Virus record (IMG/VR): IMGVR_UViG_3300030333_002778
Coordinates: 25,461-89,460 of that record
Source of the DNA: a virus
DNA: 64,000 nucleotides
Reading direction: 5' to 3' (one strand)
The position numbers were made by a program, and so were the translations under genes. Below the pieces are notes generated by a model. The model saw only the letters and a program-made list of their open reading frames with translations. It made no database searches and was not told where the DNA came from. Positions within the stretch are counted from its first letter, which is position 1, and every line of letters begins with the position of its first letter. Below are positions 15,914 through 30,900 of the stretch, piece by piece.

Positions 15914-18900
15914 TATTTAAGATCAAAGAATTTTATTTTATCTCCAGGATGTGTATTCCATTCCTTAAATGGTAATATTCTCTTAAAGTATTTACTTATT
16001 TTAGCATCTCCTTTATCATAACCTCTAGTCTTTCTCTTATATCTTTCAAAATCTCCACCTGTTAATACAGATGTTAAATCTGATGTACCTTGAGAGAAGA
16101 ATTTATATAATGCTTCTAGTCCAGACATACCTGCCATTGGTGTTCTTAATATATCAAAGAATGCAGTCGTAGGTAAGTAGAATAATAATTCTGATTCTAC
16201 CCTTTTGATCGTATATAAAGCCTGCCATTCTGCTCTACTAAGCTCATCATCTTCTTTATCTCCTCTTATTCTTCCAGGTAATATTAATAACAACATTAAG
16301 AAAGCTATTTCTCCTAGCGCTCTTTTTAAATTAGCTTTTTGCCATGTAGGTAATTCTTTATAACGTTTACCAAATTCAAAATTAAGTTGTCTAGCTTCTT
16401 TAAACATAGTAACTATAAATTTAGCCGCGGTTACATAGTTTCCTTCTACTTCAGACATCAATCTTTCATTATAATCTGCTTTTTTATAAGGAGATTTAGC
16501 ATCATAGATTACTTTTTCTATTCCTTCAAATCTTCTCATTGCTCCTGGTCTAAGCCATTTACGGAACTGCATAGCTGCTCTACCCATTGCATATTGTTGT
16601 AAAGCTGCTCTGTCTGATGAATTATAAATACCATGCATTCTTTGATAAACTGCTTTTACTCTTTCTATAAAATCAGTTTTATCTCTATGTGTAAATTGTT
16701 CTGCTACTTCAGGATTTAGTACTAATCTTTTATCTTTTACTTTATATGCATCCCATAGATTAATATATTTACCACTAGATAACTTAAACTGCATATTCAT
16801 CATTTGTGCAATAAATAATTGAGACTGTATTCTGTGCTCTCCAGCCGACATCATAAAATAAATAGCTCCTGGGTTTAAAGATCTAATAAAGAAATTTTTA
16901 TGGTCTATTCTTTGTCCCGCTTCATTAAAATTGGATAAAACATCAAAGTTTTCTAATAACATTCCTAATTTTGAAGTAGGTCTTCTTGATGCGACATCAT
17001 TTATTATTCCAGGTAATGATAAATTGTATTTAGCAGTACTCTTTCCATAAGTTTTTAAATTTAGATATTGTCCTGCAAAAGCTTCTACCCAGTTTAATAA
17101 CATACCAAACCCTGCATTAGATAAACCAACGTGTGGGTTTAATGCTAATACTCTTAATGCATTATAATTAATAGCAAGATCTACTAACTTAGTGTCTGTT
17201 ATCTGTCTAGTTCCTCCGCCTAATGTTTTAATAGTCGAACCTTTTTTCTTTTTCTTTTGATAAACAATCATATCTAAATAATCGTTAAATCTATCATAAG
17301 ATCTTGAAATTTCACCTGAATAAGTTATTTCTTCTCCAGTTACCTTATCTACTATAGGCATTCCTTTACCGCTCAGTTTTCTTACTTGTCTGTGTTTTAA
17401 TAATTCCTTAGTCATCTCTAACTCATTAATAATAGTTTGCATATTATTATAGTTATTAGCCATTGTAAAGAATTGTCTTAATGAGCTTCCCAAGTCGTAA
17501 GATACTTCTTCTGGAGTAAGATCAAAATTCTCACCAGTTCCTATCTTCAAAGTATAATGTGTAGGGACATAACTTAAAGGCTCTCCTGTTTTTGAAACTA
17601 TTTCACCATAAGATGTTTGATCATCCCCAACAGTAAAGTAATCTATAAGTGTTTCTTTAGCTGTTCTTTTTAGTTTTTTATCAGACTCTAATAATAACTC
17701 TGCTTTTGAAGCTCTAATAGATGGTAAGAAAAATCCTGTTTCTTCAGTCCCTCTTCTATATTGCTGTTCTAATAATGTATTAGCATATTTAAAGTTCTCT
17801 ATAAAATAATTATAGAATATTTTTCTTTGATCTCCTTCAGGTAATGCTTGTAATTTTTTATACTGCTCACTATATTCTATAGGATTATTTTTAAAGAAAT
17901 TAGACCAAGTATCTTTACTAGATAAATTTGTGCCATTTTGTATACTATCTCTAACAAATTTTCTTTTCTTTTCATACCATTCGTATGTATGCTGATTAAG
18001 AATTCTTCCAGTTAACTTTCCATCTTTAGTTTTTTCAAGCATAAAATCATAAAGCTCTCTAAAACTATTTGTTCCTACCCCTTTTGAAGTTTGAAATGCT
18101 TCTAACTTCTTAATACGTTCATACAATCCTATATCCTCTTTACCTGTCCCGTATAAAAACTTTTGTTCTTGTTCATGTGTTTTATATACTTGTTCTTTAA
18201 CTAATTTATCAACAGCTGCTAATACTGAATCTTTAGAATCCCCCATAGCATCTAGCCATCTAGCTAATAAACTAATATCTCTTCCCGCTTTTACTAATTC
18301 ATTTTGTATAAACTCTTCTTTATTTTCAATTCTAGGATCTGAAATATAATCAGATAAGAAATTTGCTAATAAAGGTCTTCCTAAAGCTTTATATAATTCA
18401 TATACTTTTTGTCTTTTATAAATAGCAGGAGCTACAATTTCATTTATTTCTTGTTCGTAGCCTTCGTTAGCTAATAGCGGAGCAGCTAATGATATTTCAT
18501 CTAACATATCATATGTCTGAACAAATTTTAATACTTTATTCAGCTCTGGTATATTAACAGAACTAGTTGTTTCAAGTTCTCTTAGTTTATTGTATGCTGC
18601 ATCAATATCTGCATTAGCTCTTCTCATAAATAGAATAAGCCCTTCTTTTTCTCCGATCTCATCTAGCTTTCCAAGTAAATCTTTTAATCCTGTTACATAT
18701 TCTTTTGCATCTTTTTGTCGTTGTAATGAAGCTATTTTCTTTTTAAGATTGTTCTTAGCTGTTTCAAATATTTGCGATATCCTATCAGTCTCTTTATTAG
18801 CTTCTGCTTGAGCTCTTTCATTATTTGGATTTAAAAAGTTAAACATGTTTTTTAATGTCTTGTTCTTTATAGGCTTAAGCTTTTTAAGTTTAGAAGCTAC

Positions 18901-21900
18901 AGGACTAGCTGGATTTAATAAATCAACACTAGTCATAATTACTTCTCCTGCTTTATTAATTGTAACATCAGCTTCTAAGCCTACTATATTCATTTCGTCT
19001 ATTTTTATTCCTTTATTCTGAATAATATATCTATATAGCGAAAGTTGTAATCTATACTGATTAAGTAAGTTATTAGGAATTGTAGCTAAAGGGCCTGTAA
19101 AAGATGGTAATTGAGACTCTAATGTTAAGAATTTACCTTTCATTTTAGTTTTAAAGTCATGTATAATTCTTTTTCCTGTAGATGTAACCTCTATAATATC
19201 TACTTGACCTCCAATAATATCACTTTTATCTGCTACTTTTGTTTCCGTGTACAATCTACTTCCAGCTGTTATTTTAGATCTAACCCAAGCTCTTAGTTTA
19301 GGTAAGTTCTTATTAATAGCAGCTTTAGAACTAGTATCTAGATTTAAAGAATCTATTATTTGTTTATCCGTTAAGTTATTTACAATACCTTCCATGGTTT
19401 TGTGTAATTGCGTACCAACACCATCTTTTAAGAATTCCCATAATTTTTCTACTTTTTCAGATGTATTAAAAGGATTACCTGCTCTTCTATTAGCAGCTGC
19501 TACTTTTTCAGCTATTTCTTTAGAAGCAAATGGTTTAGAGAAAGCTTCTATAAAAGAAGTCGTTCTATTTAATTTTATACCATCTAATTCATAGAAATTA
19601 TTTTCAGTAGTAGGATCTTGAATCCTATTACTTTCATTAATCATCTGTGAAAAGTTTTGTTTTTGATTGTTTAAAGCATAGTACTTTTCTACTCCTAAAT
19701 TATCTATATTTAAACCGGTTATATCTCCATTTAATATACGAGAAGCCATAGGTCCAAATACATTATCTAATTGTTGTCTAAGCTCATCTTTTGCTTCTTG
19801 GTTTCTAGTAAATAATGCTTTTATTTGGTCCCATATTTTTCTTAACGTTCCTATGAATCCTTTGTATTTTTCTCTAACCTGCTGTTCATTTACTATATAT
19901 TCAGCTAATATCTTACCTGCAGTTTCTTTTTGGAATTGATAGTCTTCTGTATATAATTTTTCATAATCTTTTACGACTTGGCCGTATAAATCTGTTTTAG
20001 AAGCTAGTGCTAATAGTCTTTGAACTGTAGGCTTATCTTCTAATGCTTCTATAAAGAAGTGACTTAATTCCTCTGGTACAGTATATCTATCTCTATTCTG
20101 ATCTAAATACATAATTCTATTAAGCATATCAGCTGCACCTACTGCATCTACACCTAATTTTTTCTTAAGATTATTAATAGTTACTGCTTTAACTCCAAAA
20201 TGTTTTTCAGCAAATCCTATTAAATAATTATCTAGATCTTTCAAAGCAGACTCTTTCATTTCTGGGCTTAATCTATATTCAAGTGTATTATTTCTACTTG
20301 TTATAGACCCTGAATCAAACATATTTGTTTGTGGTTGAGTATTTTGCTCTGTTTTATTGGCAGGATGGATACTTTCGTATCTTTCTTGCGCATACATTTC
20401 TACAAATCTGTATCTTTCTCCTAAAGGAGGTATTTCTTGGTATATTGCACCATTTAAATTCCCTGAATTTGTTTCGCTAGCAGCTAAAAATTTATATAAT
20501 CTCCATTTACCTGCATTATATGATCTAAAATAATGTACAAATTCATTTGAATTTGGAACAGCACCTTCAATTATAAGATTTGGGTTTTGACTTTTATGTA
20601 AATAATGTTGATTAGCCTTTAAATTATGCGCTTTAATTAATTGCGGAGTTCTATGAAGAACTTTTTTATCTGCTATTTTTAAGAATCCAGGATCTGTAAA
20701 CATATTTCTAATAATCTGATGAGTAGCATTTAAGAAATACTGATCATTCCACATTGAATTAGCCTCTGTTCTAAAGTAATTAGTCAATCCTGAAGATTTC
20801 CAATAGGATACTGGAACAAGATCTACAAAAGAATTAGGTCCTTTCATTAATCCTGAAGTAACAATAGAATACGATATTAAAGATTTAGCTAAATTTGCTA
20901 CATCTTCTCTAGGGTCTAATAATAATTCGGCCCATCTATCTGTTATCTCTGATCTTTCTGATGGGTCTAGTTTAACACTATTATTAAATGCTATTAATTG
21001 TATAAATTTATCAGAACTTAAGTTATCAGGATGTGCATATAATAAGCCTAAGAATGGGTCATTAAATAAGTCGTGTTTCTTTTTAATTTTAGCTAACCTA
21101 GAAGCTAATGATTTTTGGTATTTGAATAATACGTTTTCAAGACTTTTTGTTCTAACTTCTCCTGATTTAGTATAAAATAATCCTCTCATAGGAGAATCAG
21201 GTTTAATTACAGAGAAATATAAACCTAAACTATTAATAGTATCTATATTTTGTGGTGATAATATACCATCTTCTTGACCTGTTAATTGTGCTATATTTCT
21301 TTTTAATTCTATAAACCCATTTTTATTAAATGGAATAAAGAAACTTGTAAATTCATTAGCGGATTCTATACCATATGTTATGTAAGACTGTACTCTCTTA
21401 GGTATTTTAGTAATTTCTATAGCAGATTTACTACTTTGTATATAATCTACATTATCCATAAATTGTTCTAGGTAACTTAATCTACTAAATCGTTTTATAC
21501 CATCTGGTGATAAATATCTATTACTTTTTGAAACATCTTTTGCTACTTTTAAGTATCTCATAAAGTCACTTAAAATTTGTATTTGTTTTTTAAGATCTGC
21601 TTCATTTGAAAGATCTGCTTGTAAACCTGTATCATTTAAATAAGATGCAGTAGGAGTAAATTCTATTAGATTTTTTCTATTTATATTATTATAATAATCT
21701 AGTTGGCCTAATTGTTCTGCAGTAGTTCTAGCAATTTGAGCATGATTAGTAAAAGCAGGCGCATTTTTTACATTTTGTTCTAATTTTCTTATAATAGGCT
21801 GATTTATAAAATCTAATGCAGTTTCAACATTAAATCCAGCTCTATTTAGTATAGCAATTACTCCATGGTTAAATAGAGTTACACCTGCACGACCAATTCT

Positions 21901-24900
21901 TAAGTTTTTAGCATTATCTAAAGACTCACTCTGATGTGCAGCTATATAATTTAATATATATTCTCCATCAAAACCTTTTATTTTTGTCAGATCTACATGT
22001 GATGAAATATTATTTGCTCTTATGTTTATAGAATACTCTGGTTTTATTGTCATATCAGTAGACTGTGAAAGCGCGCTTCCTACAGAATGGTTTGAAAATG
22101 CTCCAATTAATGCAGCTGCTTGTTTATTAACCTCTTCTAAGTACATTTGACCTGAAGTACTAAATAAATTTAACCTACTCATTGTAGGAATTATACCTAA
22201 TCTTTCGTATTTATTAATTAGATTTACATAAACATCTGTATCTAGAGGATTCATAACCTCTTCTACATGATTTTTAGAAGTTAGAATAGTATAATTTATA
22301 TCATATATTAAATTATCTAAAGCTTTTGTAGATACGCCATCAAAATTTTGTTTTTCTTTATATTTTACATAATCAAAAGCTGAAATCTTTTCTCCATTAT
22401 TTGTTAGTTCGGGGAACATTAAGAACATTTTATCAATATCAAAATCAGCTCCCATTTTATTTACAACTTCAGTAGGTAATATTACTATACCACCCGCGTT
22501 CTCTGGTAAGACTTCTACTATTTCTAATGCCATCATAGAAACTTTTAATTGTGTAGGAATCCTATAACCAATAGATGTAAGTGCTTCTCTAGTTATGTTA
22601 TTTTTAGCTAGATATTCTTCTGTAACTACTCCTGCAGGTAAATTATATTTAGCTCCTAATTGATAAGGTAATTTTATTTGAGCTACAAAACCTCCGTTTT
22701 TAGTAGGCTTTATAGTAAGTTCATCTGAAAGTTTATGTCCATACTGAGCTATTTGAATAGCCCCCATTCCTTTTGTTTTCTGTCTTAAAACTCTATTTTT
22801 ATATAGATTATTTAAAATAGACTCAAATGTTTTTGCAAATGTAGGAAAAGAAAGAGGTGCTTGGAAATCATATCTAGTTTCTATATTATCAATTATTTCG
22901 TCTATATTTAATATCAAATAATAATTATCCTCTAATTCTCTTTCGTTTAAAGAATTTTCTAATATACCTCTAACCTTTAAAAGAAATTTTTTCTGATCTT
23001 CATAGTACTGATTAAATTCAGCTGCACCTTTTATTTCATCTCTATTTTCATATCGTTCCTTAAACTCTTGCCAACCCATTTCTTTTACTAATCCATCATG
23101 AGATCTTTTTATTTTTTCTGCAAATGCACTATCATATAAATCTCTTATTTGATCTCCTTTTATAGAAATACCATTTAATGTGTAATTAAAATTAGACTCT
23201 ATATTAGCAGTAATAAGTTTACCAAATTGAGTTCCATATAATTGTTTTTTAGCTTTAAAATCAACTACTTGTGGTGATCTTAGATTTCTAGTATCTAACT
23301 CAGTTACTACTATATCTTTTAATTGTTCTTGAGTTGTTGGATTTGATATACCAACAGCTCCTGTCTTAACTGCAGACTCAAAACTTACCATATCTATTTT
23401 CTTAAGACCGCTGTATTTACCTACAGCTTCCATACGTTGTCTTAAGTTATTTATCGTTACTGATTCTGAGCTATCTTTTTCATTTTCTGTCATCTCTCTT
23501 AATAATGGATAAACAGAGTGTTTAATTTGCTCCCATACTAGAGTTTTTCTACCATTATTATCTTCTACTATTCTATCTCCCCAATAAAAAGTTTTTAAAG
23601 GATCAAATAATAGTTTTTTAGATTCTTTATTTCCTAGTTTTCCTTTTGACCAATATTTCTCATAGTATACTCCATGCTTTTCAGGTATCCATTTACCCTG
23701 GGACTCTAAATAAGATTTATAAAATTCTATAGTAGAAAAACTTTGCGCATCTGTTTTATTTAGATTGGCAAATTGGTCTGCTATTTGATCAGCCTTTTTA
23801 GAACCGGCTTCTTTCAATGCTTTACGTATATTCTCAACTAATGTAGGATCTTTTTTATATACATCTTTAAATATAGAATGTGATATAGTATTACTCATAC
23901 CATACTTTCCTATTACAGGATCAAATCCAGGAGTTATACCTGCATAATTTCTTTTACCCGCATCTATAAATATATTACCTGTATTATCTGCTTTATAAAA
24001 TGCAGGATCCCCCATCATCATAGTATATATATGAGGTAAATAAACAATATCATTAATAGCAAATTCTACCAAAGCTGGCATAATATTTGTATTAATAGTC
24101 TTTCCCTGTAAACTTTTAGGAGGTAATAATATATTCTTATATGTATTATCTTTTTCGTTCTTAGAAACTATTCCTTCTTTTTCAAATTTGTTTAAAGTCT
24201 CTGTTATATTTTGTATAACATATTCTCTGAGTTTATTTTTTATCTCTTTAACGGCATTACTCATCTGCTCTTGACTAGCAGTATTTGAGTCTCTTAACAT
24301 TCCTAACTCAGTATAGAAATCTATATTATTTAAAGTAGGAAATATAATAAATCTTAATCCATTTGCATTTTTTCTATCACTCATATGATCTCCAGGCTCA
24401 TTTTTATAATGATAATTCTGTATCATACTTTCTCTGCTTATTTTATTATCTCCAAATAATTGGTCTTGAACTTTTAATATTCTACCATACTCTCTTAAAG
24501 CTAGCGGATATAATAAATCTACTGCAGTATCTACAAATTGATTAGCTTGGTTAACACTAGTGCCATTCCAAGTTATATGACTAGATCCTGGATATATTCT
24601 AGGTAATGCCATATACATAGATTGCATTTTATCAGATCTAGTTCCTATATTTATTTTAGTAAAAGGCTGACTTCTATCAGTAAAAAAAGCCCATCTAGTT
24701 AAAAGAGATTGTTGTGGATTTAAATCTTTATAAGATGTTGATCTTCCTTTATATCCTGCTTCCTTAAGAGAGTCTAATGTAACTATACTTAATTTTTCTC
24801 TAACATTATCAAATTTTTCTATAAGATCAAGGATTAAATGATCTTCATAGAATGTATCTTGTTTATATTTATTTATAGCGCTTTCATAAGTATTTTTACT

Positions 24901-27900
24901 TCTTAGTTCTAATACTCTTTTAGAATCAAATGTATTTAGATTAATAGCATATATATTTTTACCATTACTATGGAAAGAAGCTAAGGCTTTATCTACTTTA
25001 AAGTTAGATGCTAATTGAGCAAACTTATTTAAAGACCCCATTTCCATATCTCCTGCAACAAATGGGCTGATTCCTTTTCTTAATTTAGCTAGTATATGTG
25101 AATAAGAATTTGATCCTGACATATACTTATGTAAGTCTCTAACAAAAACTTCATCATTATTATATAAACTATTATAAGCTTCATTAGGAATTAATATACC
25201 AGTTCTATCTAGTATTTTTTTCATCTGCTCAATATACTTCTTCTTAACTTCTCTATGAGCATTCATCTCTTTTTGCTGATCTCCTTCTTTTACAATAAAC
25301 TTTAGATTTGACCATAAGTCAAATATTTCTTTAGCTGTAGACTCATTTATAGTATCTTGTTTACCTTCTTGTATATTAAATAGATCTGTAGTTACTTCTC
25401 TATTTCCTATCCAATCATTGATAATCATTCTATTAAAACTATTTCTATTTGCATAGACTAGTTTTATCATACCATCTTGAATAATAGGAATTTCAAAATC
25501 TATAAGTTGATCATTCATATGGGTTATAAACTTATTTTTAAAAGCCGGTGACCCATTATTTATTCTATCCAATACAACCTCCGCTATTTTATTATCCTCT
25601 GCTAATAGCTCTAATCTATTCATTACATCTCCCTGTGGAGTATTCGCTAATGCAAATTTTAAATAAGAGTAAACTTCAGAGAATGAGTAGAAACTTTTTT
25701 CTCCTAATAAACCTCCTCTAGACCCATCATTTTTTTGTATTAAAGATAGTTCTATTTTTACATCTTTAGATAATGTAGCTTTTCTAGGTCTCTCAAAGAA
25801 ATTTATCCCATGAATATGTTGCGCTGTTTCTAATTCTGCGTTTTCTAAATCAGTTTCAAACTCTTCTGATGCTGCTATATCAGATGTATTTTCTTCAGAA
25901 ATATCTATTTGTTCTTCTATTTCAGCATTTTGAGTTTCTATTAATTTTCCAGACTCTTTAAATCCGAATCTTACACCAAATACTGTTAAGTTTCTAACAA
26001 CAAGATCTCGGAATCCGGGGCTAACAACATTTATATTATTTTCATCAAATTGACTATAAAAGTTTTCTTGTAATGCTGCTTTTGACCATTCTTCTCCTTG
26101 TTCTATTCCTGCTTCTGTCATCTGCTCACCTATCCTTTCCATATTTTGTCTTGCAGCTTCTAGTTTTGCTACTAATATTTTAGGATCTGTTAATTTTTCT
26201 AGCCATAAATCACCATATTCTTTCTGATAAGCTTCTCGCATCTTATTAGTAATCACATCTACAATTTCATTCTTTTGAATATTAGTATATCCAGGCTTTT
26301 GTCTTAGTTTATACGCGACTGTTGATCGTTCTCTTAATTCTTTAGTAGTATACTTATTATAGTTTCTAGAACTTAAATCACTAAACATCTCATTAAGAGT
26401 AAGATCCATACCTAAGAATTTCTTTATGTATGTCATAATATCCTTAAAGAATTTAGCTATGGTTCCTATTAAACCTCTATTTTCTTGAGTAATTCTATAC
26501 TCCATAAAAGATTCCGCTAATTTTGTTTCAAGCTCTTGTTGATTTTGTATACCCCACTGTTGTTGAGCAGCTTTAAATAAAGAAGATTTTTCATTAGCAG
26601 TTAAATGTAAATCTATTATTCTTCGCATAGCTTCCCAATAAGCTGTACCTTTCTTAGCAAATTGTGCTAATGTTACCATACCCTGATGGTAATATCCATA
26701 AGCTTGACGACCATCTTTTAAAGTAATATACTTAACTCTTGCAGCTATTTCTAATCCCTCTTCACCAAACTTATCAATAAACCATTGTACTTCTTCTTCA
26801 GATAATAAAAGATTAGATTCTGGATTAACTTCATATTGTCTTAATTTAAAATCAGTATCTATATCATCACGAGATTTTGTAGGAGGCTTCTTTTTAGGCG
26901 CTTTTTTTATTATTTCCTTCTTTTTATTCTTTTTTTCCATCTGTTCTCTTGCAAAATTATCTAGATTTTGCATTTTACTAGGGTCAAAAGATGGACTATA
27001 CTTATTATCTATCTGAGCTTGTGGATCAAATCCAAATAAATTAGAATTTTGATTAAATTCAGGCCCTTTATTTAAGAAATCTGGGACTTTTTTTGGATTA
27101 GATTTAAATTTTTCTTCAGTAGGCTCTACATAAATATTAGAATTATAGAACTGTTGAGATCCATTAGCTGGAATATCTGTTGAAATAGGTAATATATTAG
27201 GATCTGTTAAGTATTCAAAATAAGAATTCCATGACCCTAGTTTAGATTGAAAAGGATCTTTCATCATTTCCATTCTAGCCTTCTGAATATTATATTTCTT
27301 ACTCATAAGATGTTCAACTAGTGCTTCTCTTATACTTTTTCCACTCAGATCTAGAGTTTTAGAACTTATATATTTATTTTTTCCTTGTTTTTTAACAGCT
27401 CCTGTTTCTTTATCGTATTCAACAAAGAAAAATTCAGGATTGTATGATAAATTATGTCCATTAAGAGCTGTTAGAAAATTATTTCTTTTATTTTGTCCTG
27501 CAGCACGGTATTGTAATCCAATAATTTTATCTTTATATGGAAATACTATTTCAAAATTATCAAACACAAGTCCTGGAGCATTCTTGCTATACGTTCTTAC
27601 AGTATTAACTATTTTTTTAATCTCACTTTCTATAGTAGCCGGAGTTAAACTATAGTCTAATATAATTTCAATAACTGCATCAGCTGCTTCTTGACTTAGA
27701 TTAGATGTAGATAATCTAACAGGAGTAAGTATTCCGTTTGCTCTTTTAATAGCAGCATATATAGCACCATGCTCTATAAAAGTAGAAATATCAAAATCCA
27801 TATTATTTTTTTGCCATATAATAACACCTTCATTTTTATTACCATATCCTAATATTAATGAATTAGCATCTCCGAGTACACTTATAGGCTGTTCTATAGA

Positions 27901-30900
27901 TTTACCATCCTTTTTTAATCTTAATACCCAACCGTTTCCTTTACCTGCAATCTTACCTTTTATATCTTTTAGTTCTTTTTGCTTTGCAAATATTTCTCTT
28001 ATACGGGTATTTTCTTTAGAAAAAGCGCTGATTCTAAGTTGTCCTAGATTTACAGTAGGATCAGAAGCTAAACGAATACTAATAACCATTTTAGTAGGAT
28101 CATTAGATTTATAAAACTCATTATTAGGTTCTGGTCTTAATATAATATCAGTCCCTACTCCTATATTAGGATCATTAATAGCCTGAAAATCAAATATTTC
28201 ATTATTATTTCTAACATTAGAATCTTTTCTAATAACTAATGCATTACCCTTTTTATCTGTAAGTATCTTAGGGCCCGCATTATCTTGTAATACAATTCTT
28301 TTACCTTCTCTTACTATATATCCACTGCTATTTAATCTAGGAGGATAGTAATATAATACTTGATATTTACGATCAAATTCTTTTCTGTTTTCTGTCAAAA
28401 GCTTATTCATAGCTTCTGTCATAGGAATCATTTTCAATGTAGATTTTGGTACAGGATTACCATTACTATCTACAACTGTAACAACTACAGCTTCATTGTG
28501 AGGACCTACACTTTCAAGACCATAACTCATAAATTGAGGAGTCATCGCAGTACCTTTAGTTTCTTTTAAAGTTTTTTCATCTAAAACAGTAGGATTAGAT
28601 GTGGTAGTAGGAGTAGTTTTAGTTTCATCTGTCTTAGAACTTTCTGCATTTTCTGCAGCCTTTCTCATTTTGTTCTTTTGTTTCTGCTGATTTAGTTGAT
28701 CTTTCTCTTTATTTAGTATGTCTTTCTGCTCCTTATTCATCTCCATATTCAGCTTTTCTATTCTATCTATTTCATCTTGCTTCTCTTTAGCTTCTTTTAG
28801 GGCTTGTTGTAAGGCTTCTTTATTTTTTAAAGACTGTTGTATTTGTAACCACTCGTTCTTAATCTTTGTTGCTGCTTCTTGAAATCTAGCATTGTCAGGA
28901 TGTTGTAACATCCATTGATCTATATCTTCCTCAGTTACTTTTTCTTTTACTATAAAATCTCTAAAATCTTGTATTAGTGCATCGGTTGCTGATTCAGCAG
29001 CTGCTTGCTCTATAGAAGGTTTAAGAACTTCATCGAGATCTTTTTTCTCCATAGTAGTTAACTCCTTTCCCGACTCTAGTTTATTTATATTTTGTATTTG
29101 TTTTAAAGCCATATCCCTTAGCGCTCTATATTGTGCTTGTCTATGTCTTTTTCTAAGTACATCTCCATTTTCTACCTCTTCTAAAAACTTCTCTTCTTCT
29201 TGGAATTGCTCTGGAGTTAATATCTCTGATGACTCACTCTTTAATTTATCAGAAACTACTTCTAATTCGCTTATGTAACCTTCTAACTCTTTTATTTGTT
29301 CCTGCATAGAGTTAATAAGCTTATCATTCTTTTCTCTTTCTGATTGAGGAGTATCTTTAAGATTATTATATTGCTCTAAACCTTCTTTATTTTCTATTAA
29401 TTGCTCTAAAGCTAGTTTAGAAGCTTTAATCTGCATGATCAGATTATGTCTCATTTTTGTTTGAGCTCCTAGTTGTTTGTATTTTTCTTGAGAGTAGATA
29501 TCTGATTCTAGATCTAATTCAACTTGTTCATTAATCTCATTTATCAGATTTTGATATATTTGCACAGCCATTTGTTGCTGCGCTACTCTAGCAGAAATAC
29601 CAGGACCATACTTGGCTCCAAAAGGACTTTTAAAATATTTATTATAAGCAGTACTTGCTTGCTCTATTATACTTAGCATATCTGCTTTTACATCTTTTAT
29701 TTGTTCTTGAGTAATACCAGCATCAGTAAGAATTTCTTCCATGATCGGGTCTTCCATCATTTCTTTTAAAAGATCTCCATTATTAACTAGTTCATTATTC
29801 ATAGCTAAATTAACTGCCAATAATCTTTGTAACTGCTTAACCTTATAAGTATCTCCTTTTTCTTGAGCTTCTTTCATTTGCTCAGAAACATTAGCAAGCA
29901 TTTCCATTCTTTTAGTAATAGCTTGTATCTTAGCCTGCTCTTGTTTTTTATAAGCTTTACGATTCATAAGACCTGCACCGGCTGTCATCACAGCACCTCC
30001 TGCAAATCCCATAATACTAGATGACCAAAATCCACCCTGAGTAGAATACTTTCTAAGACGACTAAGTAAACTATCATCTGTCATAGTATCTCTACCAACA
30101 TCATCAAAACCTGCTAAAAGATCTCCTTGTAGAATACCTTCTTGCATAGCTATCCAGTTAATTTGCTCTTCTATAGCTTCTGTATAAGACCATAAACCAA
30201 ACTTTGCTAAGGCTTTAGCTTTTGGCTTAATCCATTTACCTACTTTACCTAATCTTGTTTTTGGTATTACAGTTTTTGGGGCTTTTAATGTAGCATCTTG
30301 AGCCGTTCTAACAGCTGAAGAAGTAGCTCCTTTACCTCTATATTTAGCACGACCAAACATTAAACCATATTGTGCAATATCAAAAAATGCATTAGTCCAA
30401 TCCCATTTAAAAGTATGAGCTGCAGCATGAGATGAAATATATCTTGCAGCCGCATCAGCAAGAGCTGGATCATTTAAAGATATTCCAGACTCTTTTAAAA
30501 ATTGTTGGCCTCCTTCTGATTCTAAAAACTCATCTAAATTTTTTTGATTTTGGAACCAAGCAAGATTCTTTTCATAAGATAGTAATCCAGTTTCCGCAGC
30601 TTCTCTATAATTCTCCATATATCTCATAGACACACCCCCTACTACTGCTTTTGTCATCCAGTCTGTAGTTTTATTACTAAATAATTTTCTATCTAAAAAC
30701 TTACCTGTATTTGCTATTCTTGAATACTTACTTGCTCTAGCAGCATTATTAACAGCTTTTAAAGGTCCCACACCTGCAAATTTACCGGCTTTTGTTACAG
30801 CCCATGCAGGAAAAAATAACGATAGAGCAGATCCTATCGATACCATATTATTATACCACCAACCTGAGTCATTAGGTTGCCATGAAGAACCTGGATACAT

